This document shows, piece by piece, positions 25,587-34,456 of a stretch of 57,170 bases of DNA. The notes below the pieces were generated by a model, which did no database searches, was not told the DNA's origin, and saw only the letters and a program-made list of their open reading frames with translations. How positions within the stretch are numbered: position 1 is the stretch's first letter; every line of letters starts with the position of its first letter. Origin of the DNA: WVXP01 sp964348095 (GTDB lineage Bacteria; Desulfobacterota; BSN033; WVXP01); the NCBI GenBank assembly GCA_964348095.1, contig CAYGBK010000035.1, positions 1 to 57,170 on the forward strand, given 5' to 3'. The position numbers and the translations under genes are program-made.

Positions 25587-26567
25587 TTACAGGCTGTCCC
25601 GCTTGAGCCGCCTCAGGGACAGGTTCTCCCTTGCCATGAACCAGAGACCAAGAATTGTCACCGGAAAATAGGTAACCCCATGATAAATAAAAGAAAAGCC
25701 GAGAGCGGTTGTTTTTTCTATCCCCCAAAGCCCTAAGGCCAGGATAGAGAAGTATTGAACAGTTCCGACATAGCCCGGAGAGGAAGGTATGGTGATGCCA
25801 AGGGCGAGAATTCCGAGAAATGAAAACGTGGAAATAAATGGTAGGGGCAGGTGTGCTCCCTTTATCATCCCAAAAACGGAAACTGCAAAAAATAGCCACA
25901 CAAGGATCGAAAGAATTCCGACAACGGCGAGATCCCACCTAGACTTCAGAAGGTCGAGGCCGCGGGAAAAGGAAAAAAGCCACTCCGTGATTCTACGTGA
26001 TACGCGGTCTCCGAAAATATTTGAGCCTCTTGCCACAAAATGCGTGAATCTCTTGGTAAATCGACTCAGTAGAATCATAATAAGAAATGCGGTCGTGTAG
26101 AAGGCCGCTGCCGTAAAAGCAAGTCTGATTAGCCATCCCTGCACGTTATCGACAAAGAGAAGCCCCAGAATCAGTAAGAGGACTAGGACATACCCATCGA
26201 ATAGCCTTTCCAGTGCAACCGTTGCAAGAGCGAGGCTTTTGCTAATGTCTTGTCTCCTTCCTAACAAATACGCTCTTGCGAACTCACCGATCCGAATGGG
26301 GAGGATATTGTTCACCATGAAACCAATCATGATGATTTCGAAAAAACCAGATGTTCGGATATCTGTCGCATGCTTTGCAATGTACTTCCACCGGATGGCT
26401 CTTATCCAGAAAGAGAGGAAAAAAAAGAAAAGCACGGGCAGAAGATGAAGAGCGCTGAACTCAGCAATGCTTCGGGCAAGCTGGGTGGTTTCGATTTTCC
26501 GGGATGAGAGATAGAGAAAAAAGGCCGTTATCGCCACACCAATGCAGATTTTGATTAGATTTTTCAC
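25587..26567 (-). CDS. Flippase-like / lysylphosphatidylglycerol synthetase TM-domain family membrane protein
   Basis: A 326-residue integral membrane protein with about seven or eight hydrophobic helices. The family signature is visible near GFMVNNILPIRIGEFARAYLL followed by ALATVALERLFDGYVLVLLL, and a later GLALGITIPSSPGYVGTVQY-type segment (LALGITIPSSPGYVG). This is the UPF0104/LPG_synthase_TM group, whose members move or modify lipids or lipid-linked sugars in the inner membrane. No catalytic domain is fused. It stands between the APH-like gene and ispG on the opposite strand. The precise substrate is unknown. Confidence 0.82.
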   Translation of the reverse strand: MKNLIKICIGVAITAFFLYLSSRKIETTQLARSIAEFSALHLLPVLFFFFLSFWIRAIRWKYIAKHATDIRTSGFFEIIMIGFMVNNILPIRIGEFARAYLLGRRQDISKSLALATVALERLFDGYVLVLLLILGLLFVDNVQGWLIRLAFTAAAFYTTAFLIMILLSRFTKRFTHFVARGSNIFGDRVSRRITEWLFSFSRGLDLLKSRWDLAVVGILSILVWLFFAVSVFGMIKGAHLPLPFISTFSFLGILALGITIPSSPGYVGTVQYFSILALGLWGIEKTTALGFSFIYHGVTYFPVTILGLWFMARENLSLRRLKRDSL

Positions 26568-26753
26568 TGGTTCAGCGTCGGTGAAGAAGTTTTTTCAGCC
26601 CTTGTGGCTACTGAGTACAGGCTCAGTGGAGCTGAGTGGGTGGTTCATAACCAATCGGCTTCTCTTTCCAGGACATAGATCTGATGTTAAGATACAATAG
26701 GATATTATATCTAAAGTCAATATCACGTCCAAGGAGATGGTTGACTGGATTCT

Positions 26754-27827
26754 ATGAAGAGAAAGATGACACGGCAAATCTCTGTGGGGGCAGTAAGAAT
26801 CGGGGGCGGCGCTCCGATCTCGGTTCAATCGATGACCAAGACCGACACACGGGATGTGAGCGCAACAGTCTCACAGATCAGACGACTCGAATCAGCCCGA
26901 TGTGATCTGGTTCGGCTAGCGGTTGTGGACCATGTAGCCAGTGATGCTCTTGTGAAGATAAAAAAGGCAGCGAGAATTCCCTTGATTGCAGACATTCATT
27001 TCGATCATCGTCTCGCCCTCAAGGCGGTGGAGGCAGGAGTAGATGGGTTGAGAATCAATCCAGGCAATATCGGCGGAAAAAATAAGATCCGTTCAGTTGT
27101 CCAAGCCGCAAAGGAGCGGCGGGTTCCCATAAGGATCGGTGTGAATGCCGGATCTTTGGAAAAAGACCTTCTGAGAAGATTCGGGCATCCAACGGCGGAA
27201 GCGATGGTCGAGAGTTGCCTCCGACATATACGGATCCTAGAGGAATTTGATTTTCACGACATCAAAGTCTCTGTCAAAGCGTCGAACGTCCTCAAGACTA
27301 TCGAGGCTTATCAGTTTCTCTCAGAGAGGACTGATTATCCTCTCCACGTGGGAGTCACCGAGGCCGGTCCACCCCTGATCGCAAGTGTTAAGTCGGCTGT
27401 TGGTCTCGGAATTCTTCTCCAACAGGGAATCGGAGATACCATTCGGGTCTCACTCACAGGTGACCCCGTGGACGAAGTTCGGATCGGATGGCAGATTCTT
27501 AGGGCCTTGAATCTCGGTGGCCAGGGGATCGATCTCGTGTCTTGTCCGACATGTGGACGATGCGGGGCTGATATGGTCCGTGTGGTTGCGGAGGTGGAGG
27601 GGCGCTTGAGGCACGTTGTGGCCCCCTTAACCGTAGCCGTGATGGGATGCGAGGTAAATGGACCGGGGGAAGCACGGGAAGCTGACCTGGCCGTGGCTTT
27701 TGGCAAGGGGTGGGGTGTCCTGGTTAAGAAAGGGAAGGTCGTCAGAAGGTATCCAGAGTCCGAGCTGGTTGACGTCCTTGTGGCAGAAGTAGAAAAGACA
27801 GCTCGGGATATGAAACAAACAGCATGA
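26754..27827 (+). CDS. ispG: 4-hydroxy-3-methylbut-2-enyl diphosphate synthase (IspG/GcpE)
   Basis: The penultimate enzyme of the MEP isoprenoid pathway, reducing MEcPP with a [4Fe-4S] cluster. The 357 residues begin RQISVGAVRIGGGAPISVQS, include PLIADIHFDHRLAL and GLRINPGNIGG, and end with the cluster ligands: CPTCGRC followed by VMGCEVNGPGE (three Cys and the Glu that bind Fe-S). Length is normal for the bacterial short form. ispE of the same pathway is at 40665, so MEP genes are scattered. Convergent with the CDP-alcohol phosphatidyltransferase, only 4 bases apart. Confidence 0.97.
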   Translation: MKRKMTRQISVGAVRIGGGAPISVQSMTKTDTRDVSATVSQIRRLESARCDLVRLAVVDHVASDALVKIKKAARIPLIADIHFDHRLALKAVEAGVDGLRINPGNIGGKNKIRSVVQAAKERRVPIRIGVNAGSLEKDLLRRFGHPTAEAMVESCLRHIRILEEFDFHDIKVSVKASNVLKTIEAYQFLSERTDYPLHVGVTEAGPPLIASVKSAVGLGILLQQGIGDTIRVSLTGDPVDEVRIGWQILRALNLGGQGIDLVSCPTCGRCGADMVRVVAEVEGRLRHVVAPLTVAVMGCEVNGPGEAREADLAVAFGKGWGVLVKKGKVVRRYPESELVDVLVAEVEKTARDMKQTA

Positions 27828-27831
27828 GCTT

Positions 27832-28422
27832 CTAGCCTGTCCCAGATCGATGGAGTTTTCTCCACGTGTAATAGATCCGATGGGCAACTGTGAAATGGCT
27901 GAGAATGGCGATGACCCAGAGGACAGGTATCATCCAGTTGAAAAGGGCCCCAGCCGATAAGAGGATTATCCTTTCGGCCCGTTCCATGACACCGACGTTA
28001 CATTCTGAAATGACATTCTCGGCCTTGGCACGCGTATAGGGGACCATCATCGCGCCTCCAAGGGCGACAATTGCCAGCGCCATCTCTCCCATGGCTCGAT
28101 TCCTGAGGTAAAATATTAAAACCCCTAGAAAAAGAAAGAAATCTGAGTACCGATCGACAACCGAGTCAAAAAAGCCTCCAAAAGGGGTAACCTCCTCCTG
28201 ATTTCTCGCCATGGCCCCGTCGAGCAGATCGAACAGCCCCGCGCCGAGAATCAGCCAGGTGGCGACGAACCATTGACCTACCGCGAGGAAAACTCCAGCA
28301 ATCCCGTTGAGGACAAGTCCGCCAAAGGTGAGAAAATTGGGGTTGATGGGCCTTCGAATGACCCATGTGGCTACCCTGGTAATGTGAGGATCGAGACTGT
28401 GGCCTATTTTCCAACTCAGCAT
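27832..28422 (-). CDS. CDP-alcohol phosphatidyltransferase family protein
   Basis: An integral membrane enzyme of phospholipid synthesis, 196 residues with about five to six membrane helices. The CDP-binding signature is complete: D-L-L-D-G-A-M-A-R then TPFGGFFDSVVDRYSD, i.e. DGxxAR...GxxxDxxxD (near residues 66-92). After it come VPYTRAKAENV and VGVMERAERI, common in the PgsA/phosphatidylinositol-phosphate-like branch. The acceptor alcohol (glycerol-3-phosphate, inositol-phosphate or another) cannot be decided from the sequence. Upstream begins a long divergent intergenic region holding repeat copy A. Confidence 0.88.
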   Translation of the reverse strand: MLSWKIGHSLDPHITRVATWVIRRPINPNFLTFGGLVLNGIAGVFLAVGQWFVATWLILGAGLFDLLDGAMARNQEEVTPFGGFFDSVVDRYSDFFLFLGVLIFYLRNRAMGEMALAIVALGGAMMVPYTRAKAENVISECNVGVMERAERIILLSAGALFNWMIPVLWVIAILSHFTVAHRIYYTWRKLHRSGTG

Positions 28423-28800
28423 GATGATCGGCGGTCATTCAGAGTTCTGGTCTTACTGGTTTTTGCTTGTCGGCCAGAATTATATGGGTTTGAGGGCAAA
28501 AAGCAAAGCGTTTTTTGCCTCCTTCGCGAGTTTCCTGAGTTTTGAAAGCAAGGCTTGTCCGATCTTCTGATTTCTTGGAACAATTCCAAAATCCTAAATC
28601 GAATCCCTGTGTCCCTTCGCTCCCTCCTTATCGGTGTGACCCTCGTCCCGCCGCTGCCCAGCTCCCCTCCTCGGCTTTTTTCTGATGAAAGCGGGCTTCC
28701 ATAAAAGTACCGGTTTCTCTCGCCCGCTCCCCTTCGGCCCTGCTCAGGATCGCTTGAGCTCTCAGAGTTCGCAGAGTCAGAAAACTGATGGACTAGGTTT

Positions 28801-28835
28801 TTGGCCTAATTTTCTGAGAGGAAAAATTAGGCCAA
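28801..28835 (+). other. Hairpin 1 in repeat copy A
   Basis: TTGGCCTAATTTT (28801-28813) is the perfect complement of AAAATTAGGCCAA (28823-28835) with a nine-base loop. Copy B has the same structure with one C-to-G change in the left arm. Confidence 0.75.
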
Positions 28836-28840
28836 GTAAT

Positions 28841-28875
28841 CTCCTCTGGATTGGCCTCTCACCAATCCAGAGGAG
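28841..28875 (+). other. Hairpin 2 in repeat copy A
   Basis: CTCCTCTGGATTGG (28841-28854) is the perfect complement of 28862-28875, with loop CCTCTCA. Copy B keeps 12 of the pairs. There is no T-run after it, so it is not a terminator. Confidence 0.75.
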
Positions 28876-29394
28876 GTTCCCTCTGAGGCTCTGTGTGCTC
28901 TGTGAGAGATTCTGGAGATCTCCAGTGTATCAGGGTATTCTTAGCAAAAAAATCTTAATTCGCGCTCAGAGCTTCCCTTTCCGCTTTCTGGTGAAATGCT
29001 CTTATCAGGCCGTGACCAGCGTGCCCCAAAGGAATGGGACAGCGGCCAAGGGAACACCAACCCATTCTTCCGCAAATGCCTCTCAGGGATATGAGTGTCC
29101 ACAAAATCGAGGACACTCCTCACCTCCTTTTCTTGACACGCCCATTGGGTCATTGTAACTTGATTCTTGCCCTAGCTGGGTCATAAAATGCTTTCCCGTA
29201 TTTAGAAGCGCTCACCGACCGGTTCTGAGGCCTCCACTGAACCTCAAATCGAAACTCCAACCCGCCCCGCAAATCGGAATGAACTGTGGGCAACAGGGGG
29301 TGGAGAGGTGGTTGATTGGATTCTTGGACCGATCACGGTTTCTGCACCACGCTGAAGACTCGTGATGTGGGCGATAGCGAAAGGAGCGAATGGG

Positions 29395-31119
29395 GTGCCT
29401 TCACGAGAGGATCTGAGGGGAACGCTTCTCCGAATTGATGGCAAAGGATACAGGGCGTACAAGGCCATAGAGGACAGTTATGACTTTGGATCTTTCTGTC
29501 TGGTTATCGATCATGTTCAAGGCGACCCTTTTGCTTCGCCCTCACGGGTCAGGGTGGTCGTCGAGGTCACACGGAGCGGTTTTCCTGCCGAGTTTTACAG
29601 GAACAAAATTCGGTCTATGGCATTTCGGGACTACCTTGCAAGGGCTTTTGACAAGCGGGTGAGATCCATTGTCAAAGGAAAAAGAGGGATAGGCAAAAGT
29701 GGTCTCATCAGCATTGATCGAGGAGGGCAGGAAGTCCTCGATCGTACGGCCGTGGTCATGGATGGTGAAAATCTGGAGGCCAGATTCATCGTCGGCCTCC
29801 CGGCTGCAGGTCGGACAATCCTTGGGCAGGAGGCCATTGCGATATTTTTCCAAGAAATTCCGAGGGTCGTGGAGGGATCTTTCTTTGCAGAATCGGTCTC
29901 CATCTCTAACTTGAGAAAACACGTTGAAATCATCGAGGATCAGGAGTTTCTCAGAGATCATCTCGATGATCTTGGAGTTGTGGCCTTCGTTGGGAACGGA
30001 TCTATTCTCCCTCGGAGAAGTGGAGTGGATGATCGCCCTTTAGAGGAGAATGTGGTCTCCTTTATGAGTCCTCCCGAACTTGAGATCGGAGTCGATCTGC
30101 CAAATCGGGGGCGGTTGGATGGAATGGGAATTCCCCGAGGGGTTACGCTTATCGTTGGCGGAGGATTCCATGGTAAATCTACCCTTCTCCACGCTATTGA
30201 GCGGGGGGTGTATTGTCACCTTCCGAATGATGGAAGGGAGCGAGTTGTGACCCATAATGGAGCAGTCAAAATCCGTGCCGAGGATGGAAGAAACGTCGAG
30301 AGGGTAAACATTGAGCCATTCATTAGCAATCTGCCGATGGGGAGGGGCACGAGGGCGTTTTCTACTGAGAATGCCAGTGGGAGCACGTCACAGGCAGCCA
30401 ACATACTAGAAGCCGTCGAGGTGGGCGCCAAAGTTCTTCTTCTCGATGAGGACACATCTGCCACAAATTTCATGATTCGAGATCAGAGAATGCAGGCCCT
30501 GGTTGCGAAGGACAAAGAACCGATTACTCCGTTTGTCGACAAGGTCCGGACGCTCTATGAAGACGTGGGAGTCTCTACCGTCATGGTCATGGGAGGGTCA
30601 GGGGACTACTTTGATGTGGCGGACACTGTGATCATGATGGACACCTACGTGCCGCAGGCCGTTACGAGTCAAGCAAAGGAAATCGCCCGAGAACAGGCTA
30701 GCCATCGTGTCACAGAAGGGGGATTACGTTTCGGGTCAGTGGTTTCCCGTAAACCCCTGGCGTCGAGCTTCGATCCGAGGAGGGGAAAGCATGATCGAAA
30801 AATCGACGCAAAGGGGCTCAGTAGCATCTTGTTCGGTAAGACGGTCATCGATCTCGCCTGCCTCGAACAACTTGTGGACATGAGTCAGACCCGTGCGATC
30901 GGATACTTGATCGACTACTATGCGAGGCGGTACGTCGATAATACAAACAATCTCCATGATGGCCTAAGAAGGGCTTTAGGAGATGTCGAGGAGAAGGGAC
31001 TCGATATTCTCGTTCCATACAGAGTGGGGAATCTAGCGATTCCCCGGATCTATGAGCTCGCTGGCGCGATCAACCGCTTGAGGACGCTCAGGGTTCACCA
31101 GACCTCTCAAAACAGCTAA
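29395..31119 (+). CDS. ABC-class ATPase domain protein (COG3044 / PF09818 type), function unknown
   Basis: A 574-residue predicted ATPase. An N-terminal domain (REDLRGTLLRIDGKGYRAYKAI onward) precedes the nucleotide fold with Walker A GGGFHGKS (residues 255-262), a signature-like STENASGSTSQAANILEA, and Walker B KVLLLDEDTSATNFMIRD, which names the family. A later MVMGGSGDYFDVADTVIMMD is also diagnostic. No membrane segments or partner permease are seen, so it is not a transporter. The GTG at 29395 was chosen because AAGGAG (29381-29386) lies eight bases ahead; the frame extends to 29362. Its cellular role is not established. purC follows 17 bases downstream. Confidence 0.88.
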   Translation: MPSREDLRGTLLRIDGKGYRAYKAIEDSYDFGSFCLVIDHVQGDPFASPSRVRVVVEVTRSGFPAEFYRNKIRSMAFRDYLARAFDKRVRSIVKGKRGIGKSGLISIDRGGQEVLDRTAVVMDGENLEARFIVGLPAAGRTILGQEAIAIFFQEIPRVVEGSFFAESVSISNLRKHVEIIEDQEFLRDHLDDLGVVAFVGNGSILPRRSGVDDRPLEENVVSFMSPPELEIGVDLPNRGRLDGMGIPRGVTLIVGGGFHGKSTLLHAIERGVYCHLPNDGRERVVTHNGAVKIRAEDGRNVERVNIEPFISNLPMGRGTRAFSTENASGSTSQAANILEAVEVGAKVLLLDEDTSATNFMIRDQRMQALVAKDKEPITPFVDKVRTLYEDVGVSTVMVMGGSGDYFDVADTVIMMDTYVPQAVTSQAKEIAREQASHRVTEGGLRFGSVVSRKPLASSFDPRRGKHDRKIDAKGLSSILFGKTVIDLACLEQLVDMSQTRAIGYLIDYYARRYVDNTNNLHDGLRRALGDVEEKGLDILVPYRVGNLAIPRIYELAGAINRLRTLRVHQTSQNS

Positions 31120-31136
31120 GACAGGGAGGATGCCTC

Positions 31137-32030
31137 ATGAAATCGACCGTGAAGGAAACGAACTTTGCCGATCTGAAACTCAAAGGAAGGGGTAAGGTCC
31201 GCGATATATACGATTTAGGAGACCAGCTTCTCATTGTGGCCACGGACCGGATAAGTGCCTTTGACGTGATCATGCCAAACCCAATCCCTAATAAGGGGAG
31301 GGTTTTGAATCAGATTTCCCGTTTCTGGTTCGAGACGACAGAAGACATTGTGCCCAATCATATGATTGCAACAGCGGTCGATGCCTTCCCCGAAGGCTGT
31401 CAGAAACACCGTGACATACTCGAGGGACGGAGCATGTTGGTAAGAAAAACCGAGCCCCTTCCTGTGGAGTGCGTGGTCAGGGGCTACCTATCCGGCTCCG
31501 GGTGGAATGAATATCAGAAAACAGGAAGAATCTGTGGTATCGATCTTCCGGCTGGTTTGGTGGAGTCATCGAAGCTCGAAGAACCTATTTTTACGCCCGC
31601 GACCAAAGAAGAGCTTGGAGCCCACGACGAGAATATCCCCTTTGAGGCGGTGGTTGACAAGCTTGGTCAAGACCTGGCGGAAAGGGTCCGGGAGGCCAGC
31701 GTGGCCATCTACAAAAAGGCGAGAGACCTTGCTGACAACCGGGGCATCATCATTGCTGACACAAAGTTTGAATTCGGACTTCTGGGAGGCTCGCTTATCC
31801 TCATCGATGAGGTACTCACACCCGACTCATCTCGATTCTGGCCTAAAGATGAGTATGCCCCGGGTGGCCCCCAAAAGAGCTTTGATAAACAGTTCCTGAG
31901 GGATTATCTGCTTACCCTCGATTGGGACAAATCCCCCCCGGCACCGGAGCTTCCTCAAGAAATAATTGAAAAGACGAGGGAAAAATACTTGGAAGCCTAT
32001 AAGAGACTCGTAGGAAGGCCAGTGTTTTAA
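31137..32030 (+). CDS. purC: Phosphoribosylaminoimidazole-succinocarboxamide synthase (SAICAR synthetase)
   Basis: Joins aspartate to CAIR in purine synthesis. The 297 residues carry GRGKVRDIYDLGDQLLIVATDR, SAFDVIMPNPIPNKG, LPVECVVRGYLSGSGW and IADTKFEFGL, all standard for PurC, with the longer form found outside enterics. A GGGAGG ribosome-binding site lies before the ATG. It starts 17 bases after the ABC-class ATPase gene and may share its promoter. Other pur genes are not in the window. Confidence 0.97.
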   Translation: MKSTVKETNFADLKLKGRGKVRDIYDLGDQLLIVATDRISAFDVIMPNPIPNKGRVLNQISRFWFETTEDIVPNHMIATAVDAFPEGCQKHRDILEGRSMLVRKTEPLPVECVVRGYLSGSGWNEYQKTGRICGIDLPAGLVESSKLEEPIFTPATKEELGAHDENIPFEAVVDKLGQDLAERVREASVAIYKKARDLADNRGIIIADTKFEFGLLGGSLILIDEVLTPDSSRFWPKDEYAPGGPQKSFDKQFLRDYLLTLDWDKSPPAPELPQEIIEKTREKYLEAYKRLVGRPVF

Positions 32031-32075
32031 TGACGAGACCTTTAATTGAGTTTGTTCAGCGAGGTCAAAAGACCT

Positions 32076-32450
32076 TCAATTGTCGATTTTCTCAACGACA
32101 TCTACCTGTGTAGACTGGCGAGGTTTCAGCTTTTTCTTTTTAGATTTTGTCGAGTTTTCTTCGGCGCTCCTTTGTTTATCCACTGTCGGTGTGCGTCGAG
32201 AGGTAACGGGCACGCCCAATCGCTGATGCAATTTGTCTATTTTTCGGTCAATTTCCACGAGTTCCGGGACCGTCACTCTCAGGTCAACCTCCACAGGTTT
32301 GTTGACGGGATAAAGGGAGAGGCGGTCTTCCATGTTCTTGAGCTTTTCATAGAACCATACTGAAACGGCGATTTGAATCACAATCGAAAGAATAAGGATA
32401 GCCAAAATGGTTAGCTTGAAAACTCCGTCTCTGCCGGTTGTCCCGTTCAT
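32076..32450 (-). CDS. Small membrane-anchored hypothetical protein
   Basis: A 124-residue protein of no recognised family. Residues 11-33 form one hydrophobic helix (FKLTILAILILSIVIQIAVSV), followed by a short region with heptad-like spacing (FYEKLKNMEDRL, then VPELVEIDRKIDKLHQRLG), and a hydrophilic Lys-rich tail (TKSKKKKLKPRQS). A GGGAG-type ribosome-binding site lies before the ATG on the reverse strand, supporting expression. Likely an inner-membrane protein with a basic end that could contact DNA, RNA or phospholipid, but this is inference. It starts the leftward region opposite purC and lies next to coaD. Confidence 0.55.
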   Translation of the reverse strand: MNGTTGRDGVFKLTILAILILSIVIQIAVSVWFYEKLKNMEDRLSLYPVNKPVEVDLRVTVPELVEIDRKIDKLHQRLGVPVTSRRTPTVDKQRSAEENSTKSKKKKLKPRQSTQVDVVEKIDN

Positions 32451-32548
32451 AAGACTCTCCCTTGAGGTGGCTTTGAGGAACGAGCCTCATGACATGAGGC
32501 TTTACTAGATATCGGCAGGATGGGGAGAAAACTTGATCTGTTTCGCTG

Positions 32549-33046
32549 TCACTTCTTCCTCTTATGGGTGTCGAATCTCTCCTTCAATTTCTTCTCGACA
32601 CACTCAGGCACAAGGCCTCTAACTGATCCGCCCAGACTAACTACCTCTTTGATGGTTCGTGAACTTACAAAGAAATAGTCCTTGTTTGCCATCATGAAAA
32701 GAGTCTCTATGCACTGGTTCAGGTTTTTGTTGGTAGAAGCCATATGGAATTCATATTCGAAATCCGAGGTGGCTCGCAGTCCTCTGAGTATGACAGTAGC
32801 CCGTGCACTAGCCACGTAGTTGACGAGTAGCCCACTGAAACTCTCAACGACAACGTCGGGTTTATCTTTGAGTGCCATTCTGGCCATTTCCACTCTCTCT
32901 TTGACGGTGAATAGTGCGTCTTTCGGGGCATCAGTGGCAACGGCCAATATGACACCATCGAAACACTCGAGAGCTCGTTCGACGATATCGAGATGTCCAA
33001 AAGTAATCGGATCAAAGGAACCTGGATAGACAGCTATTTTCCCCAT
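32549..33046 (-). CDS. coaD: Phosphopantetheine adenylyltransferase
   Basis: Fourth step of coenzyme A synthesis: joins 4'-phosphopantetheine with ATP. The 165 residues start GKIAVYPGSFDPITFGHLDI, with the TxGH-type nucleotidyltransferase motif, then VILRGLRATSDFEYEF and the C-terminal FFVSSRTIKEVVSLGG with the ISSSxIR-like signature. The start at 33046 is supported by a GGAGG site six bases ahead; the frame continues upstream for 25 unrelated residues. rsmD lies upstream on the same strand after 131 bases, the usual rsmD-coaD pairing. Confidence 0.97.
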   Translation of the reverse strand: MGKIAVYPGSFDPITFGHLDIVERALECFDGVILAVATDAPKDALFTVKERVEMARMALKDKPDVVVESFSGLLVNYVASARATVILRGLRATSDFEYEFHMASTNKNLNQCIETLFMMANKDYFFVSSRTIKEVVSLGGSVRGLVPECVEKKLKERFDTHKRKK

Positions 33047-33177
33047 GATAGCCTCCATTCGTGCTAAGTTTTCGGTGGTCAGAGATCGGCTCTCAGCAGA
33101 ATCAAATAGAACGAAAGCCAACTGTATGCCATGAGATTAACAACACGGTTTATTCAAAAATCAGGATTGCCAATCCC

Positions 33178-33744
33178 CTACAGGAGCTGAGCGTCTGAAA
33201 ACCCGAGAAATGAAATGGCCGTATCGCCGTATTTTTTCCGCTTCAGAACAGCCATCCTGCCATTCCCAGTGCTCGGGGATTCAGAGGTAGCGTGTTCAAT
33301 AACGACCATCCCACCCTCAGATAGAATCCCCTGTCCGAGGATTTCTTGAACGGTCTTGTCGACCCATCCCCTGCCATATGGTGGATCGGCAAATATGACC
33401 TGAAATGATTCCCCCTTCCGGCCGATCAAAGACAGGCTGCGGGACACAGACATGGCCATGACGACGGCATGTGAACCAAAACCGCAGAGGGCAATGTTTT
33501 TTCTGAGAACATTCAGGGCACTCCTCGATTTCTCTACAAAAACAACCTGTTCGGCTCCCCTGCTTATGGCCTCTAATCCCAGGCTACCCGTGCCGGAAAA
33601 GAGATCAAGGACTTTTATCCCATGCCAGCACTCACCGAGGACATTGAAAACGGACTCCTTGACACGGTCGGCTGTTGGACGAATCCCCTTTGCCTTCGGA
33701 GAATACAGCTTTTTCCCCTTCGCTTTTCCGGCGATGATTCTCAT
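33178..33744 (-). CDS. rsmD: 16S rRNA (guanine966-N2)-methyltransferase
   Basis: Methylates G966 of 16S rRNA. The 188 residues open MRIIAGKAKGKKLYSP, with RPTADRVKESVFNVLG, the SAM motif VLDLFSGTGSLGLEAISRGA and the catalytic FADPPYGRG (N6/N2 amino-methyltransferase motif DPPY). Length fits. It precedes coaD on the same strand, an arrangement common across bacteria. A gap of 236 bases separates it from the Mut7-C gene, with no recognisable feature. Confidence 0.96.
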   Translation of the reverse strand: MRIIAGKAKGKKLYSPKAKGIRPTADRVKESVFNVLGECWHGIKVLDLFSGTGSLGLEAISRGAEQVVFVEKSRSALNVLRKNIALCGFGSHAVVMAMSVSRSLSLIGRKGESFQVIFADPPYGRGWVDKTVQEILGQGILSEGGMVVIEHATSESPSTGNGRMAVLKRKKYGDTAISFLGFSDAQLL

Positions 33745-33981
33745 GGGTCAAAACTCAATCAGGTTCCCCATATGAGAATACCCCGACTGTTTGTCTGAGG
33801 TGCCTTTCTGGTGAGTCTATTCCCGCCTATATCGGGACAGCGTAGGAATTCTTGCCTCGTCCCGCTCCACAGGGGGTCAATGCTGAGCTCGTCACAGGCT
33901 CACATCGACGCCGACTCACCCTCGATAGGTCCCCCTTGCGTCGTTAGAAGTTGCAAGGAGAGTGCGGTGTTCTGCTCAAAC

Positions 33982-34455
33982 TTAGGAGATTTTGTCCCCC
34001 AGTATCTGTTCAATCTTCTTTTTCATGTTTTTTGGATGCGTGCCCTCCCAGTAGATCCTCTGACAAGAGGGACATCGATGAAACAGCGTGTGGGCGTGGA
34101 ATACAAACTCGGGGACGGTGCCTTCGGCCTCCCCCCGAGGGATGAGAATCAGTTCCTCATTACACATGAGGCATCGAGACAGAAGTTTTTCACTGTCCAC
34201 ATGAAGCTTCAAGGATCGTAAGACCGTGCCAATCTGGAGATCTGGCTTGTCTTCTTTGACAATGACAATGTTCCCCAGAAAGAGCTTCGGCTCAAGCCTC
34301 CGATTCCGAGTCAAGATGATCCGATTCTCCTCCTGCGAGATCTGGATTAGCCTGTGCAGATCCTGACTACGAAAGACAATGGTATCAAAGCCGATAGCTC
34401 TCAGACATTTAGCCAGTTTTCCTAGGGTGTTGTCGACGATAAACCTTTTTTCCAT
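33982..34455 (-). CDS. Mut7-C (PIN-like) RNase domain protein
   Basis: A 157-residue protein of the Mut7-C family, a PIN-fold putative ribonuclease first seen in animal exonuclease Mut-7. The N-terminal half shows FIVDNTLGKLAKCLRAIGFDT with the acidic Asp, then ILTRNRRL. The C-terminal half carries a zinc-ribbon pattern CLMCNEEL ... HRCPSCQRIYWEGTH. The ATG at 34455 follows the deaminase stop by a single base, so the two are translationally coupled. Its role is unknown. As the last gene of a leftward nucleoside-salvage set it might act on RNA, but nothing ties it to that pathway except position. Confidence 0.85.
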   Translation of the reverse strand: MEKRFIVDNTLGKLAKCLRAIGFDTIVFRSQDLHRLIQISQEENRIILTRNRRLEPKLFLGNIVIVKEDKPDLQIGTVLRSLKLHVDSEKLLSRCLMCNEELILIPRGEAEGTVPEFVFHAHTLFHRCPSCQRIYWEGTHPKNMKKKIEQILGDKIS

Positions 34456-34456
34456 T

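Larger units (their letters stand above)
28527..29118 (+). repeat. Dispersed non-coding repeat, copy A
   Basis: A block in the same orientation as copy B at 37849-38444, about 9.3 kb apart. The core from 28671 to 29095 aligns almost base for base; the first 200 bases after 28681 show about 8 mismatches by my hand alignment. The left 143 bases are diverged but keep the same length and begin with a shared TTCCTGAGTT. Two hairpins are nested inside. At 28801-28835 there are 13 pairs around a 9-base loop. At 28841-28875 there are 14 pairs around a 7-base loop. No conserved open frame spans both copies. Both copies lie between divergent genes. Confidence 0.85.

Noticed and set aside
28685..29158. 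Open frames in the repeat copies
   Set aside because: Frames in the two copies share only part of their sequence, then shift because of small indels; the block changes like non-coding DNA.
33116..33131. Sigma-54-like TGGCATACAGTTGGCT on the - strand ahead of coaD
   Set aside because: GG and GC are ten bases apart, but two conserved positions of the -24 element and one of the -12 element differ, and no activator site was seen; too weak to call.
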